Position numbers and translations under genes: made by a program. The notes under the pieces were generated by a model that saw only the letters and a list, made by a program, of their open reading frames with translations, was not told the DNA's origin and ran no database searches. Of a stretch of DNA of 16,182 nucleotides, positions 7,154-13,483 are shown piece by piece. The DNA lies in NCBI GenBank assembly GCA_023450335.1, contig JAEXHA010000177.1, positions 1 to 16,182 on the forward strand. The letters run 5' to 3'. The DNA comes from Actinomycetes bacterium. GTDB taxonomy: Bacteria > Actinomycetota > Actinomycetes > Actinomycetales > Microbacteriaceae. How positions within the stretch are numbered: position 1 is the first letter of the stretch; each line of letters starts with the position of its first letter.

Positions 7154-7918
7154 CTACTCGCGATCGGGGGAGAGTTGATCGAGGGGGGTGAACGGCGCCG
7201 TCAGCGTGGCGGTGTCGGTCTCGACCGTCTCGACGTCACGCACGCCGGTCAGGCGAGCGACGGCGTCGTCGAACTGCCGGCGCAGCGCCGCGACCGCGCG
7301 GTCGGCATCGCCGTCGACGAGAGCGTCGAGCAGGAGGCGGAAGGTGGGTGACACCGTCGCGGGCACGGCATACCCGTCACTGGCGCTGAAGCTCGCGATG
7401 CGGGTCTGGATTGCGAACGTCGCCATGGCCTGCGACAGGCGGCGACTTCCGGCGGCGTCGACCAGCGCCTGGTGGAAAGCCAGGTCGGCGTCGCCGATGG
7501 CGCGGGCGTCATCGCCCTCGCTCGCCTCGAGCAGTCGGGTCAGCGCCTCCTCGAGCGCGGGCAGAGCGGATGCCGGAGTGCCGGCGATCAGTGACCGCAG
7601 CGCCTCGCCCTCCACGGCGAGCCGCGCCAGGTACAGGTCGGGGATGTCTTCGGGCGGGATGGCGCTCACCCGCAGTCCTCGACCGGGCAGGGATGTGAGC
7701 AGGCCTTCCTGGACGAGTCGCTGCGTCGCCTCGCGCAGTGGCCCACGGCTGACGCCCAGCTGCGTGGCGATGTCGACCTCACCCAGCTGGCTGCCCACGG
7801 CCAAGGCCCCCGAGAAGATCGCCGATCGCAGCTCGATCGCGATGAGATCCACCGTCGACGGTCGCGATACCCGCAGTACGGAGGCGGGAAGTCCTGAACG
7901 GGAGGGGGTGATCGGCAT
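7154..7918 (-). CDS. GntR-family (FadR/FCD subfamily) transcriptional regulator
   Basis: A 254-residue repressor-type regulator. Residues about 20-86 are the GntR winged helix, with LGEVDIATQLGVSRGPLREATQRLVQEGLL split across the recognition helix. Residues about 93-222 are the helical FCD ligand domain. Of the usual FCD metal ligands, D145 and H149 are present in DLAFH, but the two later histidines are replaced by F193 (PTFRLL) and Q215 (LRRQF). The frame continues upstream to 8092, but the ATG at 7918 has GAGAGAG before it and gives a standard N-terminus. The gene heads an operon with the FAD oxidoreductase and LMF genes and is divergent from ehuBCDA. A GntR-type palindrome lies in the 246-bp gap. 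Autoregulation is likely and control of ehu plausible; the ligand could be ectoine or a breakdown product, which is inference. Confidence 0.88.
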   Translation of the reverse strand: MPITPSRSGLPASVLRVSRPSTVDLIAIELRSAIFSGALAVGSQLGEVDIATQLGVSRGPLREATQRLVQEGLLTSLPGRGLRVSAIPPEDIPDLYLARLAVEGEALRSLIAGTPASALPALEEALTRLLEASEGDDARAIGDADLAFHQALVDAAGSRRLSQAMATFAIQTRIASFSASDGYAVPATVSPTFRLLLDALVDGDADRAVAALRRQFDDAVARLTGVRDVETVETDTATLTAPFTPLDQLSPDRE

Positions 7919-8011
7919 GGGGCTCTCTCGGTGGTCCTGGATCGATTCTTCCTCAAGTTGGACACGGCCCGGTACATGCCGTCGGACGGCCGTTCGGGGT
8001 GCGTCGGGGCA

Positions 8012-8041
8012 AGAGTAACAAGTTTGTATACATGTAGACAA
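8012..8041 (-). promoter_or_regulatory. Candidate promoter of the GntR-oxidoreductase-LMF operon
   Basis: On the minus strand TTGTCT (8041-8036) can act as -35 and TACTCT (8017-8012, a TANNNT box) as -10, with an 18-bp spacer. This gives a leader of roughly 90 nt before the GntR ATG. The palindrome at 8024-8041 overlaps the -35 and spacer, so a bound repressor would block the promoter. Read by eye only. Confidence 0.4.
8024..8041. promoter_or_regulatory. GntR-type operator palindrome TTGTATACATGTAGACAA
   Basis: This 18-bp stretch is an imperfect palindrome with 16 of 18 positions symmetric. The left half contains TTGTATAC, closely resembling the GTATAC-centred sites bound by many FCD-type GntR regulators; the right half read on the other strand is TTGTCTAC. 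It lies about 105 bp upstream of the GntR start and about 125 bp upstream of ehuB. The adjacent GntR protein is the natural candidate to bind it and so control both divergent units. Confidence 0.65.
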
Positions 8042-8044
8042 TCT

Positions 8045-8067
8045 GCACGTCTGAATGTGCGCACGTC
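8045..8067. repeat. Short direct repeat GCACGTC upstream of ehuB
   Basis: GCACGTC occurs at 8045-8051 and again at 8061-8067, 16 bp apart start to start. It lies between the GntR-type palindrome and ehuB. The second copy is part of GTGCGCAC (8058-8065), itself a palindrome. It could be a site for a second regulator of the ehu operon, but the words are short and the assignment is speculative. Confidence 0.3.
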
Positions 8068-8164
8068 CGAAAATCGGCATAAAGTGATGCACGGCCCTTC
8101 ACCCGAGCCGGGTCACCGGTGCCGTCTGGCGCCGATCCCCACCGACATCGAAAGAGGAACCACC

Positions 8165-9088
8165 ATGAGCACCTCACGCATGATCCTGCGGCGCAGTGTC
8201 GCTGTTCTGGGAGCAGCCGCCCTGGCCGTGACCTTCGCCGCCTGTGCGAGCGACAACGGCGACGGCAACGACGAGGGCGCCGCCCCCTCGGGTGAGGCAT
8301 CGACCCTCGAGCGCCTGCAGGACGAGGGCGCCATCACCGTCGCGATCGCCGACGAGCGGCCGTACTCCTGGGTCGGCGACGACGGCGAGGCTACCGGCGC
8401 GACCATCGCCATGCACAAGGAGATCTTCGCGGGCATGGGCATCGACGATATCGAGGTCGTCGAAGTCGACTGGAACTCGCTGATCCCCGGTCTGAAGGCC
8501 GGCCGTTACGACGCCGTGAGCGCGGGCATGTCGATCCTTCCCGAGCGCTGCGCCGAGGCCTCCTTCAGTGACCCCGAGATCATGTACACGACCGCACTAA
8601 TGGTGCCCGAGGGCAACCCCGACGGTCTCAGCGACCTGAACTCGGTCATCGAGAACGGTGATGTCACCCTCGCCGTGCTCAAGGGCGGCATCGAGGCCGG
8701 TTACGCCGACAAGCTCGGCATCTCGAACACCGTCTCGGTCGACAACGCCCAGTCCGGCATGGACCTGGTCGCCAACGGCCGCGCCGACGCGTTCGCCATG
8801 ACCGCCATCTCGCTCAACTGGATGGCCGACAACAACCCCGACGCGGGCGTGGAGACCACCGAGGCGTTCGTGCAGGTCATCGACGGCGTCGAGCAGATCG
8901 GTGCCGGCTCGACCGTGTTCCGCCAGGGCGACACCGAGCTGCTGGAGGCCTACAACGAGCAGCTGGCCACCATCACCGGTGACGTGGACGCCTACATGGA
9001 CCTGGTCGGCGAGTTCGGCTTCACCGAGGAGAACCTGCCCCCGGCCGACCTCACCACCGAGCAGCTCTGCTCGGGCGAGCTGGGCTGA
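8165..9088 (+). CDS. ehuB: Ectoine/hydroxyectoine ABC transporter substrate-binding lipoprotein EhuB
   Basis: A 307-residue extracellular binding protein that captures ectoine or hydroxyectoine for import. The N-terminus is a lipoprotein signal (ILRRSVAVLGAAALAV) ending in FAAC with the lipidated C27. The mature part is a family-3 amino-acid-type binding protein. The stretch WNSLIPGLKAGRYDAVSAG, followed by MSILPERCAEASFSDP, closely follows the EhuB pattern LIPGLKAGRFDxIxAGMxIxPERC. The near-N-terminal DERPYSW corresponds to the ligand-contacting region. The ATG at 8165 has a good AGAGGAA ribosome site. A possible -10 TAAAGT (8080-8085) lies upstream without a good -35. It heads ehuBCDA, and ehuC starts 12 nt after its stop. 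General polar amino-acid binding is the alternative, but the complete gene order and the EhuA and EhuC/D neighbours favour ectoine. Confidence 0.87.
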   Translation: MSTSRMILRRSVAVLGAAALAVTFAACASDNGDGNDEGAAPSGEASTLERLQDEGAITVAIADERPYSWVGDDGEATGATIAMHKEIFAGMGIDDIEVVEVDWNSLIPGLKAGRYDAVSAGMSILPERCAEASFSDPEIMYTTALMVPEGNPDGLSDLNSVIENGDVTLAVLKGGIEAGYADKLGISNTVSVDNAQSGMDLVANGRADAFAMTAISLNWMADNNPDAGVETTEAFVQVIDGVEQIGAGSTVFRQGDTELLEAYNEQLATITGDVDAYMDLVGEFGFTEENLPPADLTTEQLCSGELG

Positions 9089-9100
9089 TCCACCACCTCC

Positions 9101-9820
9101 ATGGACAATCTCGAAGCGCTGGGAGCGGCGCTGCCGCTGATCTGGCAGGGACTGGGGATCACCCTCCTGCTGACGGTGTGCGGCGCCCTCCTGGCATTCG
9201 TCATCGCCGTGGTCCTCGGCCTCGGCGCCCGGGTCGAGAACATCATCGTGCGCGGCGCCTCGCGCGTGGTGATCGAATTCTTCCGCGGCACGTCGCTGGT
9301 CGTGCAGCTGTTCTTCCTGTTCTTCGTGATGCCGCAGCTCGGCGTGAACCTGCCCGCCGTCGCGTGCGGCATCATCGGGCTCGGCCTCAACTACGGTGCC
9401 TACGGGGCCGAGGTCGTGCGCGGGTCGATCAACTCGGTGCCCACCGGCCAGTGGGAGGCCACGACCGCGCTGAGCATGTCGCGCACCCAGCGCATGTGGC
9501 GCGTCATCTTCCCCCAGGCGTGGGCGCTGATGATCCCGTCGCTGAACAACCTGCTCATCCAGCTGCTGAAGGGCACCGCCATCGTCGGGTTCATCACGCT
9601 GTTCGACCTCACCGTCGCACTCGACAAGCTGCGGATCGCCACCGACACGTTCTTCTACGGACTCGTCGGACTGGTCATCTACTTCGTCATCGCGTACGTG
9701 TTCACCTTCGCGATGAACGCGCTCGAGGTGCACGCCAAGCACCGTCTGGGCCGCGGTGAGTCGCTGCGCGACGCGCTGCGGTTCCGCACCCCGGTCACCA
9801 AGGGGAGGACGGCCGCATGA
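9101..9820 (+). CDS. ehuC: Ectoine/hydroxyectoine ABC transporter permease EhuC
   Basis: A 239-residue inner-membrane permease, one of the two channel halves of the Ehu importer. Hydrophobic segments begin at about residue 15 (GITLLLTVCGALLAFVIAVVLGLG). The polar-amino-acid permease signature FFRGTSLVVQLFFLFFVMPQLG follows, split at the membrane entry, then LGLNYGAYGAEVVRGSI. The EAA loop that contacts the ATPase is GQWEATTALSMSRTQRMWRV with IFPQAW. No clear Shine-Dalgarno precedes the ATG at 9101, so its translation may depend on ehuB translation 12 nt upstream. The stop overlaps the ehuD start by 4 nt (ATGA). Pairing with a distinct EhuD permease makes a heterodimeric channel. Confidence 0.86.
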   Translation: MDNLEALGAALPLIWQGLGITLLLTVCGALLAFVIAVVLGLGARVENIIVRGASRVVIEFFRGTSLVVQLFFLFFVMPQLGVNLPAVACGIIGLGLNYGAYGAEVVRGSINSVPTGQWEATTALSMSRTQRMWRVIFPQAWALMIPSLNNLLIQLLKGTAIVGFITLFDLTVALDKLRIATDTFFYGLVGLVIYFVIAYVFTFAMNALEVHAKHRLGRGESLRDALRFRTPVTKGRTAA

Positions 9821-10476
9821 GCGGGGGTCTGCAATGGGACTGGGCGACCGCGTGGGAATCGCTGCCGATGCTGCTGGAAGGGTTCGTCACCGTCACCCTC
9901 GTGGTGACCGCGGCCGGCAGCGCGATCGCCGCCGTGCTGGGCCTGCTCATCGCGATGGCCCGCCGTATCTCGCCGCGGCCGGTCACGGCGGTGCTCACGT
10001 TCTTCGTGAACTTCATCCGCATGACGCCCCTGGTCGTGCAGCTGGTGTTCGCCTACTACTTCTTCCTCAGCATCGACCCGCTGACCATCGCGGTGTTCGT
10101 GTTCGGCATCCACTACGCCACCTACATGGCCGAGGTGTACCGGGCGGGCATCGAGTCGGTGCCGAAGGGGCAGTGGGAGGCCGCGACGGCGCTGAGCCTG
10201 TCGCGGGGACGCACCTGGGGCGCCGTGATCCTGCCCCAGGCGATCCGGGCCACCGTGCCGTCGCTGGGCAACTACGTCATCTCGATGCTCAAGGACACCC
10301 CGTTCGTGATCGCCATCACGCTGGCCGACATGGTCAGCAATGCCCTCGAGTTCGGCGGCAACCACTTCCGCTACCTCGAGGCCATCACCCTGGCCGGTGT
10401 CATCTTCCTGGTCACCAGCTATCCGGCATCCGTTCTCATCCGCAGATTGGAGAAGCGCCTTGAGTACGCCTCCTGA
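9817..10476 (+). CDS. ehuD: Ectoine/hydroxyectoine ABC transporter permease EhuD
   Basis: A 219-residue inner-membrane permease and partner of EhuC. It begins with a short WDWATAWESLPMLLEGF segment typical of EhuD, followed by about five membrane helices. Visible motifs are FIRMTPLVVQLVFAYYFF, HYATYMAEVYRAGIESV, and the EAA loop KGQWEAATALSLSRGRTWGA with ILPQAIRATVP. A strong AGGGGAGGA ribosome site precedes the ATG at 9817, which overlaps the ehuC stop. The last 17 nt overlap the start of ehuA, so the four genes are transcribed and probably translated as one unit. Confidence 0.87.
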   Translation: MSGGLQWDWATAWESLPMLLEGFVTVTLVVTAAGSAIAAVLGLLIAMARRISPRPVTAVLTFFVNFIRMTPLVVQLVFAYYFFLSIDPLTIAVFVFGIHYATYMAEVYRAGIESVPKGQWEAATALSLSRGRTWGAVILPQAIRATVPSLGNYVISMLKDTPFVIAITLADMVSNALEFGGNHFRYLEAITLAGVIFLVTSYPASVLIRRLEKRLEYAS

Positions 10477-11251
10477 CGCATCCACCCCCGCCATCCGCTT
10501 CGTCGACGTGCAGAAGCGCTTCGGCGACAACATCGTGCTCGACGACCTGAACTTCCAGGTCGCCAAGGGCGACCGCGTCACCCTCATCGGCCCCAGCGGG
10601 TCGGGCAAGACGACCATCCTGCGCCTGGTCATGACCCTCGAAGAGGCCGACGGCGGCTACATCTACATCGACGGCGAGCCGCTCACCCACGCCGAGCGCG
10701 GGGGCAAGCGGGTCGAGCTGAAGGAGAAGCACCGCAACGAGGTGCGCAAGCGCATCGGCATGGTGTTCCAGCAGTTCAACCTGTTCCCGAACATGACCGT
10801 CATGGAGAACCTCATCGAGGCGCCCGTGCACGTGCTGCGCATGTCCAAGCGGGCGGCGATGGCCAAGGCACGTGAGCTGCTGGACAAGGTGGGCCTGGCC
10901 GACAAGGCCGATGCCCACCCCCTGCAGCTGTCGGGCGGTCAGCAGCAGCGGGTCGCGATCGCGCGTGCGCTGGCGATGGACCCCGAGATCCTGCTGCTCG
11001 ACGAAGTCACCAGTGCGCTCGACCCCGAGATCGTGGGCGAGGTGCTCGGCGTGCTGCGCGACGTGGCGGCCACGACCGACATCACGATGCTCATCGTCAC
11101 GCACGAGATGCAGTTCGCCCGTGACGTCTCCAACCGGGTGCTCATGTTCGACCAGGGCAGCATCGTCGAAGAGGCCGACCCCGAGACCATGTTCACCAAT
11201 CCCACCGAACAGCGAACGCGCGACTTCCTCTCGGCGGTGCTCGCCGACTGA
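10460..11251 (+). CDS. ehuA: Ectoine/hydroxyectoine ABC transporter ATP-binding protein EhuA
   Basis: A 263-residue ATPase that powers the Ehu importer. Walker A GPSGSGKT is at residues 44-51, the Q-loop in MVFQQFNLFPNMT (101-113), the signature LSGGQQQR (157-164), Walker B LLLDE (178-182), the D-loop SALDPE, and the H-loop histidine H215 in IVTHEM. The insertion between Walker A and the Q-loop (DGEPLTHAERGG and following charged residues) is characteristic of EhuA compared with general polar amino-acid ATPases. I chose TTG at 10460: GGAGAAG stands 6 nt upstream, and it gives a normal short N-terminus. The start lies inside the end of ehuD (17-nt overlap). The stop is 24 bp from the convergent cupin gene; I see no convincing terminator there. 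Confidence 0.9.
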   Translation: MSTPPDASTPAIRFVDVQKRFGDNIVLDDLNFQVAKGDRVTLIGPSGSGKTTILRLVMTLEEADGGYIYIDGEPLTHAERGGKRVELKEKHRNEVRKRIGMVFQQFNLFPNMTVMENLIEAPVHVLRMSKRAAMAKARELLDKVGLADKADAHPLQLSGGQQQRVAIARALAMDPEILLLDEVTSALDPEIVGEVLGVLRDVAATTDITMLIVTHEMQFARDVSNRVLMFDQGSIVEEADPETMFTNPTEQRTRDFLSAVLAD

Positions 11252-11275
11252 GGCGGGCGTCGCCGGCGCGGCGGG

Positions 11276-11620
11276 TCAGGTGCCGAGCAGATAGATGAGC
11301 AGGTGGCTCGGCTCGTCGGCGAACACCTCGTGGCGCACGTTCGCGTCCATGTGGATCAGTCCGCCGGCGACCAGCGTGTGGGTGGTCTCACCGACGACCA
11401 GCCGCACGCGTCCGGAGACCACCGAGATGATGATCGGCCGCGGCGCGGAGTGATCGGTCATGACGGCGTTCGCGTCGAGGGCGAGGTGGCGGATGCGCAC
11501 CCCCGCGCCGTCGAACGTCTTGTGCGGCGTGATCCGTCCGGGCTCGATCTGATTCTCGGCCAGCAGTTCGGCGGTGCCCGCGGCGATGAGGGTCGACGTG
11601 TCAGCGGTGGGATCCGACAT
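11276..11620 (-). CDS. Small single-domain cupin protein
   Basis: A 114-residue protein that is essentially one cupin barrel. The core is TDHSAPRPIIISVVSGRVRLVV, here broken as TDHSAPRPI and IISVVSGRVRLVVGE, followed by AGGLIHMDANVRHEVFA with a second conserved histidine. Single cupins of this size bind a small ligand or a metal and may be enzymes, storage proteins or sensors; nothing here decides between them. The ATG at 11620 has GAGG upstream. It is the last gene of a minus-strand group, 44 nt after the MBL-fold hydrolase, and converges on ehuA. A link to ectoine uptake is not supported by strand or by promoter. Confidence 0.8.
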   Translation of the reverse strand: MSDPTADTSTLIAAGTAELLAENQIEPGRITPHKTFDGAGVRIRHLALDANAVMTDHSAPRPIIISVVSGRVRLVVGETTHTLVAGGLIHMDANVRHEVFADEPSHLLIYLLGT

Positions 11621-11664
11621 GCCTCGATGATGTCATGGGCGATGCCGCGATTCCACCGGGTGTG

Positions 11665-12414
11665 TCATCGCATCAACGCCTGCAGCGCGGCATAGGTCTC
11701 GGCCATGCCGTCGTTCGCGCGGCGGGCGTCCGCGCTGGTGCCCGTGCGCGCGAGGTCGTCGAACACGCGCCGGTCGGCGTCGAGCCGGGCCTGCGCGTCG
11801 GTGCCGACGGTGCCGTGGCCGGGCACCACCCACGCCGCCTGGGCGGCGTAGGGCGCCAGCCGGTCGAGCGCGGCACGGTAGGCCGGCACGTCGTCGGGGG
11901 CGAACGGCAAGGGCAGCTCGATGTCGCTGAGCATGTCGCCGGCGATCAGCACGCGCTGGCGGGGCAGCCACAGCGCGGTGTGGCCGGGCGCATGTCCGTC
12001 GTGGACGATCAGCTCGATCTCGATCCCGGGTGGTGTCGACGCGGCGGGCAGCACTCCCGGCACCGCCGACACCTGCCCCATGAGCGCGACCAGCTCGCCC
12101 GGGAACTCCGCCCCGAGGGCCGCGACGAGGTCGGCGCGCTTGGTATGAGCGAGCTGCGTCGTCGCCGCCGACGCCCAGCGCGGGGCGTCGCCGAAACCCG
12201 GGTGCCACAGGAGGTGATCGTGGTGCGCGTGCGTCGCGAATCCGCCGACGATGTCGAGACCCCGCAGCTGCGCGGCCAGTGCGTCCAGCTCATCCGGCAT
12301 CCACCCCGGATCGACCAGCAGCGCCTGACCCTCGCCGACGAGCGTCGTCGACGTGGTGTGCATGATGCGGCTCGTGCGCACCTGCACGCCGGTCGCGATC
12401 TCCACGGGCGTCAT
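11665..12414 (-). CDS. MBL-fold (metallo-beta-lactamase-like) metal-dependent hydrolase
   Basis: A 249-residue cytoplasmic hydrolase of the glyoxalase II/metallo-beta-lactamase superfamily. The metal motif HxHxDH is present as HAHHDH (residues 62-67). Further ligands follow the family order: the histidine of GHAPGHTALW, the aspartate of LIAGDML, and the histidine of VVPGHGTVG. LLVDPGW near residue 35 is the usual strand before the active site. The frame runs on upstream inside the aldo/keto reductase gene, but the ATG at 12414 overlaps that gene's stop by 4 nt (ATGA), the classic arrangement of coupled genes. The substrate is unknown; thioester or lactone hydrolysis are typical for such enzymes. 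Confidence 0.87.
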   Translation of the reverse strand: MTPVEIATGVQVRTSRIMHTTSTTLVGEGQALLVDPGWMPDELDALAAQLRGLDIVGGFATHAHHDHLLWHPGFGDAPRWASAATTQLAHTKRADLVAALGAEFPGELVALMGQVSAVPGVLPAASTPPGIEIELIVHDGHAPGHTALWLPRQRVLIAGDMLSDIELPLPFAPDDVPAYRAALDRLAPYAAQAAWVVPGHGTVGTDAQARLDADRRVFDDLARTGTSADARRANDGMAETYAALQALMR

Positions 12415-13370
12415 GCCGCGGGCGGTTCCAGCCAGTGCGCGGGGGCGGGCACGTGTGTGGCCAGTTCGTCCCAGATCTCGTCGGGCAGAGGAGTGGATGC
12501 CGCGGCCAGGGCCTCGGCCAGTCGCGACGGCCGTCCCATGCCCACGACCGTGGTCGCCACCGCGGGGTCGCGCAGCGAGAACTGCAGCGCGGCGGTGGCG
12601 ATGTCGGTGTCGTAGCGGTCGCAGATCGCCACGATGGCGTCGACGGCGCCGAGGACCGCGGGGGATGCCGGCGCGTACGCATAGCGCTTCACGGTCGGGT
12701 CGGCGAGGATGCCCGACCCGTAGACGGCGGCGTTGATGACCGGGATCCCGAGGTCCTGTGCCTGCGCGATGAGCGGTCCCGCGCTGCGGTCCACGAGCGT
12801 CCACCGGTTGTGCACGAGCACAGCGTCGAAGACATCGAGGGCGAGGTAGCGCTGCATCTCGGGGATGGGGCCCCCGGCCAGCCCGATCGCGCCGACCTCG
12901 CCGCGCTCACGCAGGTCGACGAGCGCCTCGACGGCACCGCCGGGGCCGGCCATGTGCGTGAACGGGAAGTTCTCGGGATCGTGCAGGTGCACCAGCGGCA
13001 GGCTGTCCAGGCCCAACCGCTCCTTGCTCTCGCGCACCGACTGGCGCACACGGTCGCCGGAGTAGTCGCGGCCGGACGGATCGACCTTCGTGATCACCGT
13101 CATGTCGGCCGGCAGCTCGCCCGCCTGTGCGATCGCGGCGCCGATGCGGCGCTCGCTCTCGCCGCCCGAGTATCCGTTCGCGGTATCAATCGTGCGCACC
13201 GGGCTGTCGAACGTACGGTGCACGAGGTCGATCGCGTCGGCGGCGGACACGTCACGGCCGAACAGGTCCGGCATGGAGCCGAGCGGACCGCCGCCGAGGG
13301 TCAGGGCCGACACGGTGATTCCGGTCGCACCGAGCGGGCGGAGCCAGTCGGGGTCTGTGGGGGCAGGCAT
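12411..13370 (-). CDS. Aldo/keto reductase
   Basis: A 319-residue NAD(P)-dependent TIM-barrel oxidoreductase that interconverts carbonyls and alcohols. The catalytic tetrad is intact: D62 and Y67 in IDTANGYSGGESE, K95 in VITKVD, and H130 in VHLHDPE. LTLGGGPLG near the N-terminus is typical of the subfamily that includes sugar dehydrogenases such as L-fucose/D-threo-aldose dehydrogenase and pyridoxal dehydrogenase. The cofactor-binding end shows VVGMGRPSRLAEAL. It overlaps the MBL hydrolase start by 4 nt, so the two are co-expressed and may act on one substrate route. It lies 113 bp downstream of coaBC. The exact substrate cannot be read from sequence. Confidence 0.88.
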   Translation of the reverse strand: MPAPTDPDWLRPLGATGITVSALTLGGGPLGSMPDLFGRDVSAADAIDLVHRTFDSPVRTIDTANGYSGGESERRIGAAIAQAGELPADMTVITKVDPSGRDYSGDRVRQSVRESKERLGLDSLPLVHLHDPENFPFTHMAGPGGAVEALVDLRERGEVGAIGLAGGPIPEMQRYLALDVFDAVLVHNRWTLVDRSAGPLIAQAQDLGIPVINAAVYGSGILADPTVKRYAYAPASPAVLGAVDAIVAICDRYDTDIATAALQFSLRDPAVATTVVGMGRPSRLAEALAAASTPLPDEIWDELATHVPAPAHWLEPPAA

Positions 13371-13460
13371 GCTCTCAGCCTGTCAGACGCTGCGGGTCGG
13401 CGTACGACGCGGATGCGGCGGCGCGGTGTCAGCTCGGCCGGCCCGCGGTGCGGGTGGCTG

Positions 13461-13483
13461 CCGGCGACGGGGCCGCGCGCCGG
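13461..13483 (-). terminator. Weak stem-loop immediately after coaBC
   Basis: CCGGCG (13461-13466) and CGCCGG (13478-13483) are perfect 6-bp arms directly against the coaBC stop codon. A second small hairpin, CCCGC-GGT-GCGGG, lies at 13442-13454. Neither is followed by a T-run on the minus strand, so this is at best a poor intrinsic terminator, or a by-product of high GC. Confidence 0.25.

Noticed and set aside
8597..9742. 381-codon minus-strand open frame across ehuB-ehuC
   Set aside because: Antisense of clear ABC transporter genes; Asp/Glu/His/Gly-rich composition without any domain.
11252..11275. Terminator after ehuA
   Set aside because: The 24 bp contain a GC palindrome with no loop and no T-run, so a stable intrinsic terminator is not supported.
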